A stretch of DNA of 8,106 nucleotides from Candidatus Bathyarchaeota archaeon. GTDB taxonomy: Archaea; Thermoproteota; Bathyarchaeia; Bathyarchaeales; Bathyarchaeaceae. The stretch covers positions 1 to 8,106 of the forward strand of contig JACUTO010000064.1 in NCBI GenBank assembly GCA_014859755.1. Direction: 5' to 3'. This document shows, one piece after another, positions 1-4,001 of the stretch. A model generated the notes under the pieces. The model saw nothing but the letters and a program-made list of their open reading frames with translations. It was not told where the DNA came from and did no database searches. The translations under genes and the position numbers were made by a program. Position 1 is the stretch's first letter; every line of letters starts with the position of its first letter.

Positions 1-136
1 GGACTTTATCTTTCTTAGAAGTTTTCCCTCTAGGTTTTCCCGTCCATTCATATTTGCAAACTTTACATTTTTTCAGATCTCCAGTTATCACAATCTTTTT
101 GCTCCCACATTGGGGGCATCGTTCTTTTCTACCCAT
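1..136 (-). CDS. Small zinc-ribbon protein, 3' end beyond window
   Basis: ATG at 136-134 opens a frame that runs off the left edge; 45 residues are visible. Two CxxC knuckles (C7/C10 and C24/C27, 13 residues apart) form a zinc ribbon. They are followed by a basic tail with a W-T-G-K-P-R-G-K segment, which suits RNA or DNA contact. Upstream on this strand lies a promoter-like element at 202-223 that recurs ahead of the KOW gene. I recognise the general type (short archaeal zinc ribbons with a GKTSKKDK-like tail) but not a characterised function. Nucleic-acid binding is inference. Confidence 0.8.
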   Translation of the reverse strand, partial: MGRKERCPQCGSKKIVITGDLKKCKVCKYEWTGKPRGKTSKKDKV

Positions 137-201
137 TTATCTTACATCTCTTCAGCCAGAGTTTAAACGATTAGCATTGTTATCAAACAATATATCATTT
201 T

Positions 202-223
202 AAGTTGTACTAAAGATTTAAGA
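202..223 (-). promoter_or_regulatory. Promoter-like 22-base element, copy 1
   Basis: A 22-base sequence identical to 5314-5335. Read on the minus strand it starts TCTTAAATCTTTAG and ends ACAACTT, with an AT-rich TATA-like part at its 5' side. It lies 66 bases ahead of the zinc-ribbon start at 136; the second copy lies 53 bases ahead of the KOW gene. Both downstream genes are on the minus strand, so a shared core promoter or operator is likely. Confidence 0.55.
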
Positions 224-264
224 CCCAAACCCAAAAGGAAAGACCAAATGTGTGCCCGCTTTTA

Positions 265-375
265 CTACACAGGGTCTTTTGGTTTGTATTTTCCCCTTCC
301 TTTATATTTGCCTGAGTACCGCCTACTTTTGACTCTTTTTTGAATAGCCTTTCTTACAGCTTTTTCATTAGCCAT
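265..375 (-). CDS. 36-residue highly basic protein
   Basis: ATG at 375-373, stop TAG at 267-265. The product begins M-A-N-E-K-A-V-R-K-A and has about one third Lys/Arg, with a glycine/tyrosine-rich second half (YSGKYKGRGKYKPKDP). Composition suggests an RNA-binding or ribosome-associated tiny protein; no family is recognised. A TATA-like GTTTATATGC at about 417-427 lies 45-50 bases upstream, giving a short 5' leader. Coding status is supported by start, stop, promoter spacing and biased composition, not by homology. Confidence 0.55.
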   Translation of the reverse strand: MANEKAVRKAIQKRVKSRRYSGKYKGRGKYKPKDPV

Positions 376-416
376 CTACTTTTTCGCCTTTGCCTGATTA
401 TTCACCTTTCACTGAC

Positions 417-429
417 GCATATAAACATT
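417..429 (-). promoter_or_regulatory. TATA box for the 36-residue basic protein
   Basis: Minus-strand AATGTTTATATGC. A start site about 25 bases on would fall near 395, some 20 bases before the ATG at 375. Confidence 0.4.
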
Positions 430-485
430 AATACATACATTCTACATTGGGTCAAAAAACATGGTCTGCTCCTTTATGTTTGACG

Positions 486-499
486 ATGCGCGCCCGCAT
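486..499. repeat. Alternating GC tract 1 (ATGCGCGCCCGCAT)
   Basis: Eight alternating bases, ATGCGCGC, then CCGCAT, so that ATGCG and CGCAT arms pair around a 4-base centre. It lies between the promoter of the minus gene at 265-375 and that of the plus gene at 579. It is the least regular of twelve such tracts in the window. Confidence 0.6.
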
Positions 500-538
500 T
501 ACTCTCTCGCCTTCAGCTGTTTACTTGCGTCCCAACCC

Positions 539-549
539 ATAAATAGTCT
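539..549 (+). promoter_or_regulatory. TATA box for the 55-residue zinc protein
   Basis: CATAAATAGTC lies about 35 bases before the GTG at 579. A start site about 25 bases downstream would give a very short or leaderless message. Confidence 0.5.
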
Positions 550-578
550 GCAACAGTTCTATTCTCGGCTGTGAGATT

Positions 579-746
579 GTGCCTCTACTGGTGAAATGTC
601 ATAAGTGCGGTGCTGTTCTTTACGAAGGGGAAGACCTGAAAACTCCCTACGAGATCGTAGGGCCTTTTGATGGTAAATGTCCAAATTGCGGGAAAAAGTT
701 GTCCAACATACCGAAAATCGTTGAGATTAAGCTTCCTGCGAAATAG
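579..746 (+). CDS. 55-residue two-knuckle zinc-finger protein
   Basis: GTG at 579-581, stop TAG at 744-746. Cysteines at 7, 10, 34 and 37 form CHKC and CPNC knuckles 23 residues apart, with an acidic loop (LYEGEDLKTPYEIVGPF) between. The longer spacing sets it apart from the other zinc ribbons here. The GTG start is chosen because the TATA box sits about 35 bases upstream, no ATG is in frame, and a GTGAG ribosome-site-like sequence precedes it. I recall similar short archaeal proteins with a V-L-Y-E-G segment, but no assigned function. It ends 14 bases before alternating tract 2. Confidence 0.75.
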   Translation: MPLLVKCHKCGAVLYEGEDLKTPYEIVGPFDGKCPNCGKKLSNIPKIVEIKLPAK

Positions 747-759
747 GCGCATAAAACTG

Positions 760-773
760 GCGCGCGCACACGT
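760..773. repeat. Alternating tract 2 (GCGCGCGCACACGT)
   Basis: Fourteen bases alternate purine and pyrimidine without a break, a classic Z-DNA-prone composition. It lies between the end of the plus-strand zinc gene (746) and the end of a minus-strand gene (825), that is, between convergent genes. Confidence 0.8.
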
Positions 774-824
774 CTGAGCATAGCGTTTTTAAATCAACAT
801 TGTTTTGTTGCATTTTTGGGACCT

Positions 825-935
825 TCAAGCTATGTAATAGGGCTTGCGTTTCGCTATTTTCTCAAAGGCTTCTGTCATTTCGCTAATGGTTTGAAGCTCT
901 TTCAAAACTTTCTTCTCTGCGCCTCTCGTTTCCAT
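825..935 (-). CDS. 36-residue helical protein overlapping the CWRQC gene
   Basis: ATG at 935-933, stop TGA at 827-825. The product starts METRGAEKKVLKELQ and reads as one charged amphipathic helix ending in KPYYIA. It overlaps the 3' end of the C-x2-C-x7-C-x3-C gene by 34 bases in another frame. This ATG lies in the codons just after the CPYN core. The second copy of that gene, at 3664-3810, is likewise overlapped at the same point by the next frame (start 3782). No ribosome-binding site is seen, so translation would depend on coupling. Function unknown. Confidence 0.45.
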   Translation of the reverse strand: METRGAEKKVLKELQTISEMTEAFEKIAKRKPYYIA

Positions 936-1120
936 GTGTTGTAGGGACACTGCCTCCAACAGTAAAGTGTTCGTTTATGCATGCATCCTTCGCATTGAAC
1001 GTTAGAGAAATAGCGCTTCGAAGTCCGTTTAGTTCCTTGAGGAGCCTGCGAAGGAATTAGGCGACCTGAAACATCTCTACCTGGTATTGGCGACCACTCC
1101 TTTTTCACTTCTAAAGCCAA
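902..1120 (-). CDS. C-x2-C-x7-C-x3-C small zinc protein (CWRQC family), copy 1
   Basis: The frame from TTG at 1120 gives 72 residues; CTG codons further up and a GTG at 1108 are alternatives. Cys43, 46, 54 and 58 form C-x2-C-x7-C-x3-C with the core YCWRQCPYN and then a basic tail. The N-terminal 42 residues are Pro/Gly/Ser-rich and probably flexible. A second gene at 3664-3810 has exactly the same cysteine spacing and core. Over 33 bases (932-964 here, 3757-3789 there) the codons for Tyr, Arg, Pro and Asn differ only synonymously, and just one residue changes (T to V), showing selection on protein. A TATA-like GGATAAATATTATG at about 1180-1190 lies upstream, beyond tract 3. I do not recognise the family; metal binding is inferred. 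Confidence 0.7.
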   Translation of the reverse strand: MALEVKKEWSPIPGRDVSGRLIPSQAPQGTKRTSKRYFSNVQCEGCMHKRTLYCWRQCPYNTWKREAQRRKF

Positions 1121-1164
1121 AAGCAGATCTGCGCTTGCATGAGACTAGTTACAACCTTAGGCGT

Positions 1165-1177
1165 CGCGCGCGCATGT
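1165..1177. repeat. Alternating tract 3 (CGCGCGCGCATGT)
   Basis: Thirteen alternating bases. It lies between the TATA-like sequence at 1180-1190 and the start of the CWRQC gene (minus), about where transcription would begin. Confidence 0.8.
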
Positions 1178-1191
1178 CATAATATTTATCC

Positions 1192-1335
1192 CTACTTGTA
1201 TTTCCCTAATAGATAAGATATCTCAGAACTAAGATTCCTAAGTTGAGTCTTACTAATAGAGCAGAAATAGAGCAAAGACACTCTTAGATTTTCAATCAAA
1301 TATTTTGTTAATTTATCAGCTTCTTCCATTTCCAT
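1192..1335 (-). CDS. 47-residue helical protein
   Basis: ATG at 1335-1333, stop TAG at 1194-1192. A perfect AGGAGG at 1348-1343 sits seven bases ahead of the ATG, the best ribosome-binding site in this part of the window, which makes translation likely. The product begins MEMEEADKLTKYL and is predicted to be two helices (KYLIENLRVSLLYF, and TQLRNLSSEISYLLGKY) without membrane character or cysteine pairs. AT-rich TATA-like stretches lie at about 1374-1400. It resembles the short helical regulators found near archaeal mobile genes, but no family is recognised. Confidence 0.65.
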   Translation of the reverse strand: MEMEEADKLTKYLIENLRVSLLYFCSISKTQLRNLSSEISYLLGKYK

Positions 1336-1418
1336 TCTTGTTCCTCCTGAATTTCTATTACACTGCCTCTAATAAGTATAATAGACATGGGATTTTTAAG
1401 TCAATTTCTCGCTTGAAG

Positions 1419-1432
1419 ATGCATGCATGCAT
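1419..1432. repeat. Alternating tract 4 (ATGCATGCATGCAT)
   Basis: A perfect 14-base palindrome made of tandem GCAT units. Only 12 bases separate it from tract 5. Confidence 0.85.
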
Positions 1433-1444
1433 TTTAATAATTCC

Positions 1445-1457
1445 TATGTGCGCGCGC
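1445..1457. repeat. Alternating tract 5 (TATGTGCGCGCGC)
   Basis: Thirteen alternating bases. A minus-strand frame reading FVKAVDDRNFYER at about 1458-1495 runs into it with no start or end of its own, so a gene piece may be cut here. Confidence 0.8.
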
Positions 1458-1507
1458 TCGTAAAAATTCCGGTCATCTACTGCTTTCACGAAGATGTCCC
1501 AACACCA

Positions 1508-1759
1508 TCAAGTTTGGCTAGAGTTTTCGCCTTCAGGTAGTCCTTTGGATTTTTGCTTTCGAAGTTCGTAGAGAATAATTAGAGCCTCACCATGGGGTAT
1601 GCCCATCTTTGCCGCCAATTCATGTTCAGTCACGTCTGTTTGCTCATGAAGGACAACGTCTCTAATGTAAGCCTTGTGATGGGGGTACATGATCATGGCG
1701 TGAACGGTCTCTACAAGAATGGGCCAGAGCGGATTGTTCACAAGTTCCTCCAAACTCAT
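1508..1759 (-). CDS. Winged-helix/HTH DNA-binding protein
   Basis: ATG at 1759-1757 with GAGGG six bases upstream; 83 residues. The middle and C-terminal half reads as a helix-turn-helix: T-D-V-T-E-H-E-L-A-A-K-M-G-I-P-H-G-E-A, with A-A-K-M-G as the turn and a recognition helix ending in L-Y-E-L-R-K-Q. This is the pattern of MarR/ArsR-like archaeal transcription regulators. The tail is polar (GLPEGENSSQT). Only 10 bases separate the start from alternating tract 6. Any promoter must therefore lie beyond it; a TTTAAGTT at about 1798-1809 would put the start of transcription inside the tract. Target genes cannot be told from sequence. Confidence 0.7.
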   Translation of the reverse strand: MSLEELVNNPLWPILVETVHAMIMYPHHKAYIRDVVLHEQTDVTEHELAAKMGIPHGEALIILYELRKQKSKGLPEGENSSQT

Positions 1760-1769
1760 ATGCGTCCCT

Positions 1770-1788
1770 CATGCATGCGCGCGCATGC
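1770..1788. repeat. Alternating tract 6 with 16-base perfect palindrome
   Basis: Nineteen alternating bases, CATGCATGCGCGCGCATGC; the core 1773-1788 is self-complementary. It joins the start region of the minus winged-helix gene to a plus-strand open frame that lacks a normal beginning. Confidence 0.9.
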
Positions 1789-1882
1789 TCAGCATGAACT
1801 TAAACAGATTCAAATACAAATAGAATCTGAGAAACCTATTAAAGTAGAGCCTAGAGAAACAAAAGGTAGATGTGAAATGTAA
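1775..1882 (+). CDS. Small ORF coupled to a zinc ribbon; probably 5'-truncated
   Basis: The frame HELKQIQIQIESEKPIKVE and onward ends at TAA 1880-1882, sharing its last base with the ATG of the next gene (TAATG), the usual sign of translational coupling. The only in-frame start near is ATG 1775, inside alternating tract 6, so the first codons (MRAHA) are tract sequence rather than protein-like sequence. The remainder is a charged strand/helix segment. I infer the tail of a longer gene cut at the tract; function unknown. Confidence 0.45.
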   Translation: MRAHAQHELKQIQIQIESEKPIKVEPRETKGRCEM

Positions 1883-2010
1883 TGGCTATCTGTCCTAAAT
1901 GTAAATCTACAAGGTTCAAACAACTGAGCGATCTACAATACTTTGAATGTGAAGACTGCAAAACAACTTTTATGCTTATACATTGGACAGGGCTTCAGAA
2001 GGTTAAATAA
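1882..2010 (+). CDS. 42-residue zinc-ribbon protein
   Basis: ATG at 1882-1884 overlaps the stop of the preceding frame (TAATG); stop TAA at 2008-2010. Cys4, 7, 23 and 26 form CPKC and CEDC knuckles 15 residues apart, followed by a hydrophobic T-F-M-L-I-H-W. The gene at 2146-2271 has its four cysteines at exactly the same positions (4, 7, 23, 26) though the rest differs. A one-domain zinc ribbon, likely a nucleic-acid or protein adaptor; no specific function recognised. Confidence 0.7.
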   Translation: MAICPKCKSTRFKQLSDLQYFECEDCKTTFMLIHWTGLQKVK

Positions 2011-2057
2011 TAGCTTAGATCACTTTTTTGACAGACCGAGATACACATTCAACAGTC

Positions 2058-2069
2058 TTGCGCGCGCAA
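2058..2069. repeat. Alternating tract 7 (TTGCGCGCGCAA)
   Basis: A perfect 12-base palindrome with ten alternating bases inside. On the right a plus-strand open frame emerges from it with no start codon of its own other than the TTG in the tract. Confidence 0.85.
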
Positions 2070-2204
2070 TTAACTAGGGTTCACGAATTCGCTAGAATCA
2101 TAGAAAAGAAAAACGGAACCAAGCCAAAAGAGGAAGTGAAAGAAAATGCCAAAGTGCAGAAAGTGCGGAACAGAGATAGACGAACTGGAAGCACAAGCCA
2201 ATAA
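2070..2204 (+). pseudogene. Gene fragment entering from alternating tract 7
   Basis: An open frame reads QLTRVHEFARIIEKKNGTK and then KEEVKENAK before running 59 bases into the zinc-ribbon gene in another frame, ending at TAA 2202-2204. The first part is protein-like (amphipathic helix, then lysine/glutamate linker). The part overlapping the zinc gene is arginine-rich and probably not selected. Backwards it continues through the tract to TTG 2058. It could be the 3' end of a truncated gene translated ahead of the zinc ribbon, or chance. Confidence 0.35.
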
Positions 2205-2271
2205 TGGGCTTTGCGACTTCTGTGCAATGGAAGAAGAATTCGAAGAAGACATAGACTTTTTAGAAGAGTAG
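2146..2271 (+). CDS. 41-residue zinc ribbon with acidic tail
   Basis: ATG at 2146-2148, with GAGGAAGTGA 7-16 bases upstream as ribosome-binding sequence; stop TAG at 2269-2271. Cys4, 7, 23 and 26 (CRKC, CDFC) form a zinc ribbon like that of 1882-2010. The last 13 residues are almost all Glu/Asp with aromatics (EEEFEEDIDFLEE). An acidic tail argues for protein-protein contact or nucleic-acid mimicry rather than DNA binding. Function unknown. Confidence 0.75.
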   Translation: MPKCRKCGTEIDELEAQANNGLCDFCAMEEEFEEDIDFLEE

Positions 2272-2421
2272 TAACATGAAGTTTGACTTTATGTCATGAC
2301 GGTAAACTTCTTTCAATTCTTCGATTTTTTGAGATTCAAGTCTCGAAGATGTGTACATAAATGCTATGCTTACTTCTTCGAGCGAGGTGATAACAAAGAA
2401 TAGAGCCTTTTCTTGAAGGGG
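2260..2421 (-). other. Start-less open frame, possible gene fragment
   Basis: A 53-codon minus-strand frame between two stops, containing EKALFFVITSLEEVSIAF and RLESQKIEELKEVYRHD. Its composition (hydrophobic segment, then charged helix) looks like protein, but there is no ATG, GTG or TTG before ATG 2358, and it overlaps the end of the zinc gene. With 2437-2505 it is all I can see between 2272 and 2576. Confidence 0.25.
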
Positions 2422-2436
2422 TTAGCGGCGTATTTT

Positions 2437-2505
2437 ATGGCGTATGATGACGACGAGACCGCGAAGAGAATTGAGGCATTTATTGAGAAACTTGAAAGAC
2501 TATAG
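2437..2505 (+). CDS. Possible 22-residue peptide
   Basis: ATG at 2437, TAG at 2503-2505. It reads MAYDDDETAKRIEAFIEKL, one acidic amphipathic helix. It could be a micro-protein or the tail of a lost gene. There is no clear ribosome-binding site and it is too short for confidence. Confidence 0.2.
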   Translation: MAYDDDETAKRIEAFIEKLERL

Positions 2506-2576
2506 CGTGTTTTCGTCATCGCATGTGTTTGCTAGACCATAATTCGGTTTTTGTGTCTCTCGGACTGGACGCTTTA

Positions 2577-2762
2577 TTACTTCAAAAACCGCTTAAGAAA
2601 CTCAATTTTCTCTTCTTTTGTTTTTTGGGTTTGAGCTATCTTGGTTCCTGTTAGGATTTTCTTTGTGTGATTCAGAAAATCAATCAATTTGATGTTAGTC
2701 TGTTCTATGTCGATTTCCCTACCGTTGATAAATATCTTCCCTTCATCATCAATTTCGAATTC
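2577..2762 (-). pseudogene. Small protein gene with missing start or frameshift at its start
   Basis: A clearly protein-like minus-strand frame of 61 codons, beginning EFEIDDEGKIFINGREID and ending KIEFLKRFLK, with stop TAA at 2579-2577. It has a beta-hairpin-like N-terminus and helical C-terminus. Upstream the frame stays open to a TAG near 2834 but has no ATG, GTG or TTG. An ATG does lie immediately ahead at 2764-2762, exactly one base out of frame: inserting one base after it would give M-E-F-E-I-D-D. So either a single-base deletion broke the gene (or is a sequencing error), or an unusual start is used. Family not recognised. Confidence 0.5.
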
Positions 2763-2822
2763 ATGGTGAGCAAATTTGTTTGGAAAAAAACGGAAAAAAT
2801 GAGGGGGCGCATGGGGCGCGAA

Positions 2823-2832
2823 GTTATATATC
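2823..2832. promoter_or_regulatory. TATA box ahead of S17e, near-symmetric
   Basis: GTTATATATC on the plus strand (GATATATAAC on the minus). On the plus strand it would start transcription near 2853-2857, inside the alternating tract and close to an in-frame ATG (2853). On the minus strand it could serve the frame at 2577-2762. Confidence 0.5.
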
Positions 2833-2834
2833 TA

Positions 2835-2865
2835 ATGCGCGCATGCACATGCATGCATGCATGCA
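2835..2865. repeat. Alternating tract 8, 31 bases unbroken
   Basis: The longest run in the window: 31 bases of strict purine/pyrimidine alternation, ATGCGCGCATGCACATGCAT and then repeated GCAT units to 2865. It occupies the codons where the N-terminus of ribosomal protein S17e should be. Confidence 0.95.
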
Positions 2866-3056
2866 AGAAGATAGCCCGCGAACTTGTAGAGCGATTTCCA
2901 GGCAAATTCACAACAGACTTTGAAAACAACAAAAAACTCGTGGACACTTTCACCAACATTTCTTCGAAAAAACTAAGAAACAGAATAGCTGGCTACACAA
3001 CACGATTAATGACGATAACATACGCTGAAGCTCCTGAATCAAAAGAGGAAATATGA
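2835..3056 (+). CDS. rps17e: 30S ribosomal protein S17e with aberrant N-terminus
   Basis: From KKIARELVERF through FTTDFENNKKLVD to SSKKLRNRIAGYTTRL this is archaeal/eukaryotic S17e, a small-subunit ribosomal protein. The family normally starts with about nine residues of the type M-G-x-x-R-T-x-x-x before K-R-I-A. Here those codons are the alternating tract, giving MRACTCMHAC. From ATG 2835 the protein is 73 residues, the usual length; ATG 2853 (MHAC) is favoured by the TATA box at 2823-2832; the frame is also open further left to ATG 2814. The C-terminal tail is acidic (EAPESKEEI). The body has no frameshift, so it may be functional, but a second intact copy elsewhere would mark this one as a fragment. 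Confidence 0.85.
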   Translation: MRACTCMHACKKIARELVERFPGKFTTDFENNKKLVDTFTNISSKKLRNRIAGYTTRLMTITYAEAPESKEEI

Positions 3057-3101
3057 AGGAAACAATGATTATAATAACTCTCAGTAATCTAATAAAATGT
3101 A

Positions 3102-3205
3102 GATATAGAATACTTCGAAGTGGTTATCTTTCAATAAACTTTTCTTGGTTTTTAACCGAGAAAGATCTGCCTATCGCACGCAAATGGAATCACCCACTTT
3201 GGTGA
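3102..3205 (+). promoter_or_regulatory. Structured leader with RBS-masking hairpin
   Basis: A TATA-like GATATAG at 3102-3108 is followed by two hairpins before the GTG at 3215. The first pairs 3141-3150 with 3154-3163 (ten pairs, one G-U, loop TTT). The second pairs TCACC (3190-3194) with GGTGA (3201-3205), which is the Shine-Dalgarno site itself, nine bases before the start. Closing it would block ribosome entry. Confidence 0.4.
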
Positions 3206-3214
3206 ATAGGGGAT

Positions 3215-3439
3215 GTGTTTGGCTTGTCAAATAGATTAACTGACTTTGAAGAAGAGGTTTATCTTTTCATTAAAGAGCGTGGAGAAGTTTTAACTTCCAA
3301 CTTGCCTCCTAGAATGATGGGAGTAGTCCCAAAGTTGAAGAACATGGGATTAGTGAAGGTGTATAAAAAACTTACAACCCCTTGGGCTTCCAAGAAAAGG
3401 AAGTATGTGAGAGTTACAGAGGACAGACCTAAAGAATGA
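3215..3439 (+). CDS. Winged-helix DNA-binding protein
   Basis: GTG at 3215-3217, nine bases after GGTGA; stop TGA at 3437-3439; 74 residues. The fold reads as a small winged helix: helix 1 DFEEEVYLFIKERGEVL, helix 2 plus recognition helix MMGVVPKLKNMGLV, then a wing KVYKKLTTPWASKKRKYVRV. I recall this S/T-P-W-x-x-K-K wing pattern from uncharacterised archaeal winged-helix proteins of TACK genomes. It probably binds DNA; target unknown. It has its own promoter and a structured leader after S17e, and its stop overlaps the ATG of the next small frame (ATGA). Confidence 0.75.
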   Translation: MFGLSNRLTDFEEEVYLFIKERGEVLTSNLPPRMMGVVPKLKNMGLVKVYKKLTTPWASKKRKYVRVTEDRPKE

Positions 3440-3570
3440 ATTACTTTCCTCAAGTGTCAAGGAAGTTGTATAGATACTTTGAGTCGAAAGTAGAGATCCC
3501 AGAAATAGGGACAGAGTACATACCGTGTCTCCGCTCGATTTCTCTGTCAATCTGCTCCCTATCATCATGA
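3436..3570 (+). CDS. 44-residue unknown ORF overlapping the winged-helix gene
   Basis: ATG 3436 overlaps the preceding stop as ATGA, suggesting coupled translation; stop TGA at 3568-3570. It begins MNYFPQVSRKLYRYFESKVE and becomes Ser/Cys-rich. The opposite strand is also open over 3450-3782, so coding strand is not certain. The first 30 residues look protein-like and the end does not, which would fit a gene whose 3' part was lost to a frameshift or a join before tract 9. No family recognised. Confidence 0.35.
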   Translation: MNYFPQVSRKLYRYFESKVEIPEIGTEYIPCLRSISLSICSLSS

Positions 3571-3612
3571 GACGTTTGAGAGTACAGGCCTAACCTCATA
3601 AGCCACTCGCGA

Positions 3613-3625
3613 ACGCGCGCGCGTG
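3613..3625. repeat. Alternating tract 9 (ACGCGCGCGCGTG)
   Basis: Contains a perfect 12-base palindrome (3613-3624). The second CWRQC gene opens from it on the plus strand with no ATG upstream. Confidence 0.85.
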
Positions 3626-3663
3626 GAGAAGGTAAGAATAAATGGAAGAATTGGCTTTTCTCA

Positions 3664-3810
3664 TTGTGGGCATTATTGCCTAATAAGAGAAGAGTTAGAA
3701 GGATTAGGCCCTTCGAGAGGGCTGAGTGTAAGGTTTGTTCTTTAAAGGGAAGCACGTATTGTTGGAGACAGTGTCCATACAATGTTTGGCGCCAAAGTCA
3801 AATTGAATAA
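3664..3810 (+). CDS. C-x2-C-x7-C-x3-C small zinc protein (CWRQC family), copy 2
   Basis: Frame ending TAA 3808-3810. TTG 3664 gives 48 residues; the frame stays open leftward through tract 9, so the N-terminus is uncertain and may be cut. It carries CKVC, seven residues, then YCWRQCPYNVW, matching copy 1 (902-1120) in spacing and core. An arginine-rich stretch (NKRRVRRIRPFERAE) precedes the first cysteine, as a basic stretch does in copy 1. The next gene starts inside its last codons (3782). Likely a zinc-binding nucleic-acid or protein adaptor; family not recognised. Confidence 0.6.
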   Translation: MWALLPNKRRVRRIRPFERAECKVCSLKGSTYCWRQCPYNVWRQSQIE

Positions 3811-3997
3811 AACGGGGCAGTTAAGCGTGTATCCTCTGATTCCGTTCAAGGAGATACCGGATGAACTTTTGATCTTTGTTTCTAACAATGGAGACGGGGT
3901 CTATGTCAAGGATGAGTTTGGACGGAGTTTCATAAAGGAGATTTTGAGAAGATCAAAAGAGCTGCTCATAGTTCCCTGTCGCCGAGAAGGAGAGTAA
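3782..3997 (+). CDS. 71-residue protein of unknown function
   Basis: ATG at 3782 overlaps the CWRQC gene by 29 bases; a TTG at 3803 would shorten it by seven residues. Stop TAA at 3995-3997. It reads as beta-rich (GQLSVYPLIPFKEIPDELL, then IFVSNNGDGVYVKD) ending in a helix FIKEILRRSKELL and a short tail. The ribosome-binding site of the next gene lies in its last codons, so the two are one operon. No cysteine pairs, signal peptide or membrane segment. Not recognised. Confidence 0.6.
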   Translation: MFGAKVKLNKTGQLSVYPLIPFKEIPDELLIFVSNNGDGVYVKDEFGRSFIKEILRRSKELLIVPCRREGE

Positions 3998-4001
3998 TTT
4001 T

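Noticed and set aside
461..571. Plus-strand 36-codon frame from ATG 461 crossing tract 1
   Set aside because: It overlaps the promoter of the zinc gene at 579, has no ribosome-binding site and unremarkable composition.
1592..1774. Plus-strand frame of 96 codons starting at 1592
   Set aside because: Its first part is antisense to the winged-helix gene. Only the part after tract 6 is protein-like and is listed as the fragment at 1775-1882.
2070..2252. Minus-strand 60-codon serine-rich frame
   Set aside because: Antisense to the acidic zinc ribbon; its Ser/Phe richness is what antisense of Glu/Lys codons gives.
2667..2834. N-terminal extension of S17e back to 2667
   Set aside because: It is antisense to the more protein-like frame at 2577-2762, and S17e proteins have no such extension.
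480..3630. CRISPR array
   Set aside because: The recurring tracts are not a constant repeat, spacing is irregular (12 to about 780 bases), and genes lie between them.
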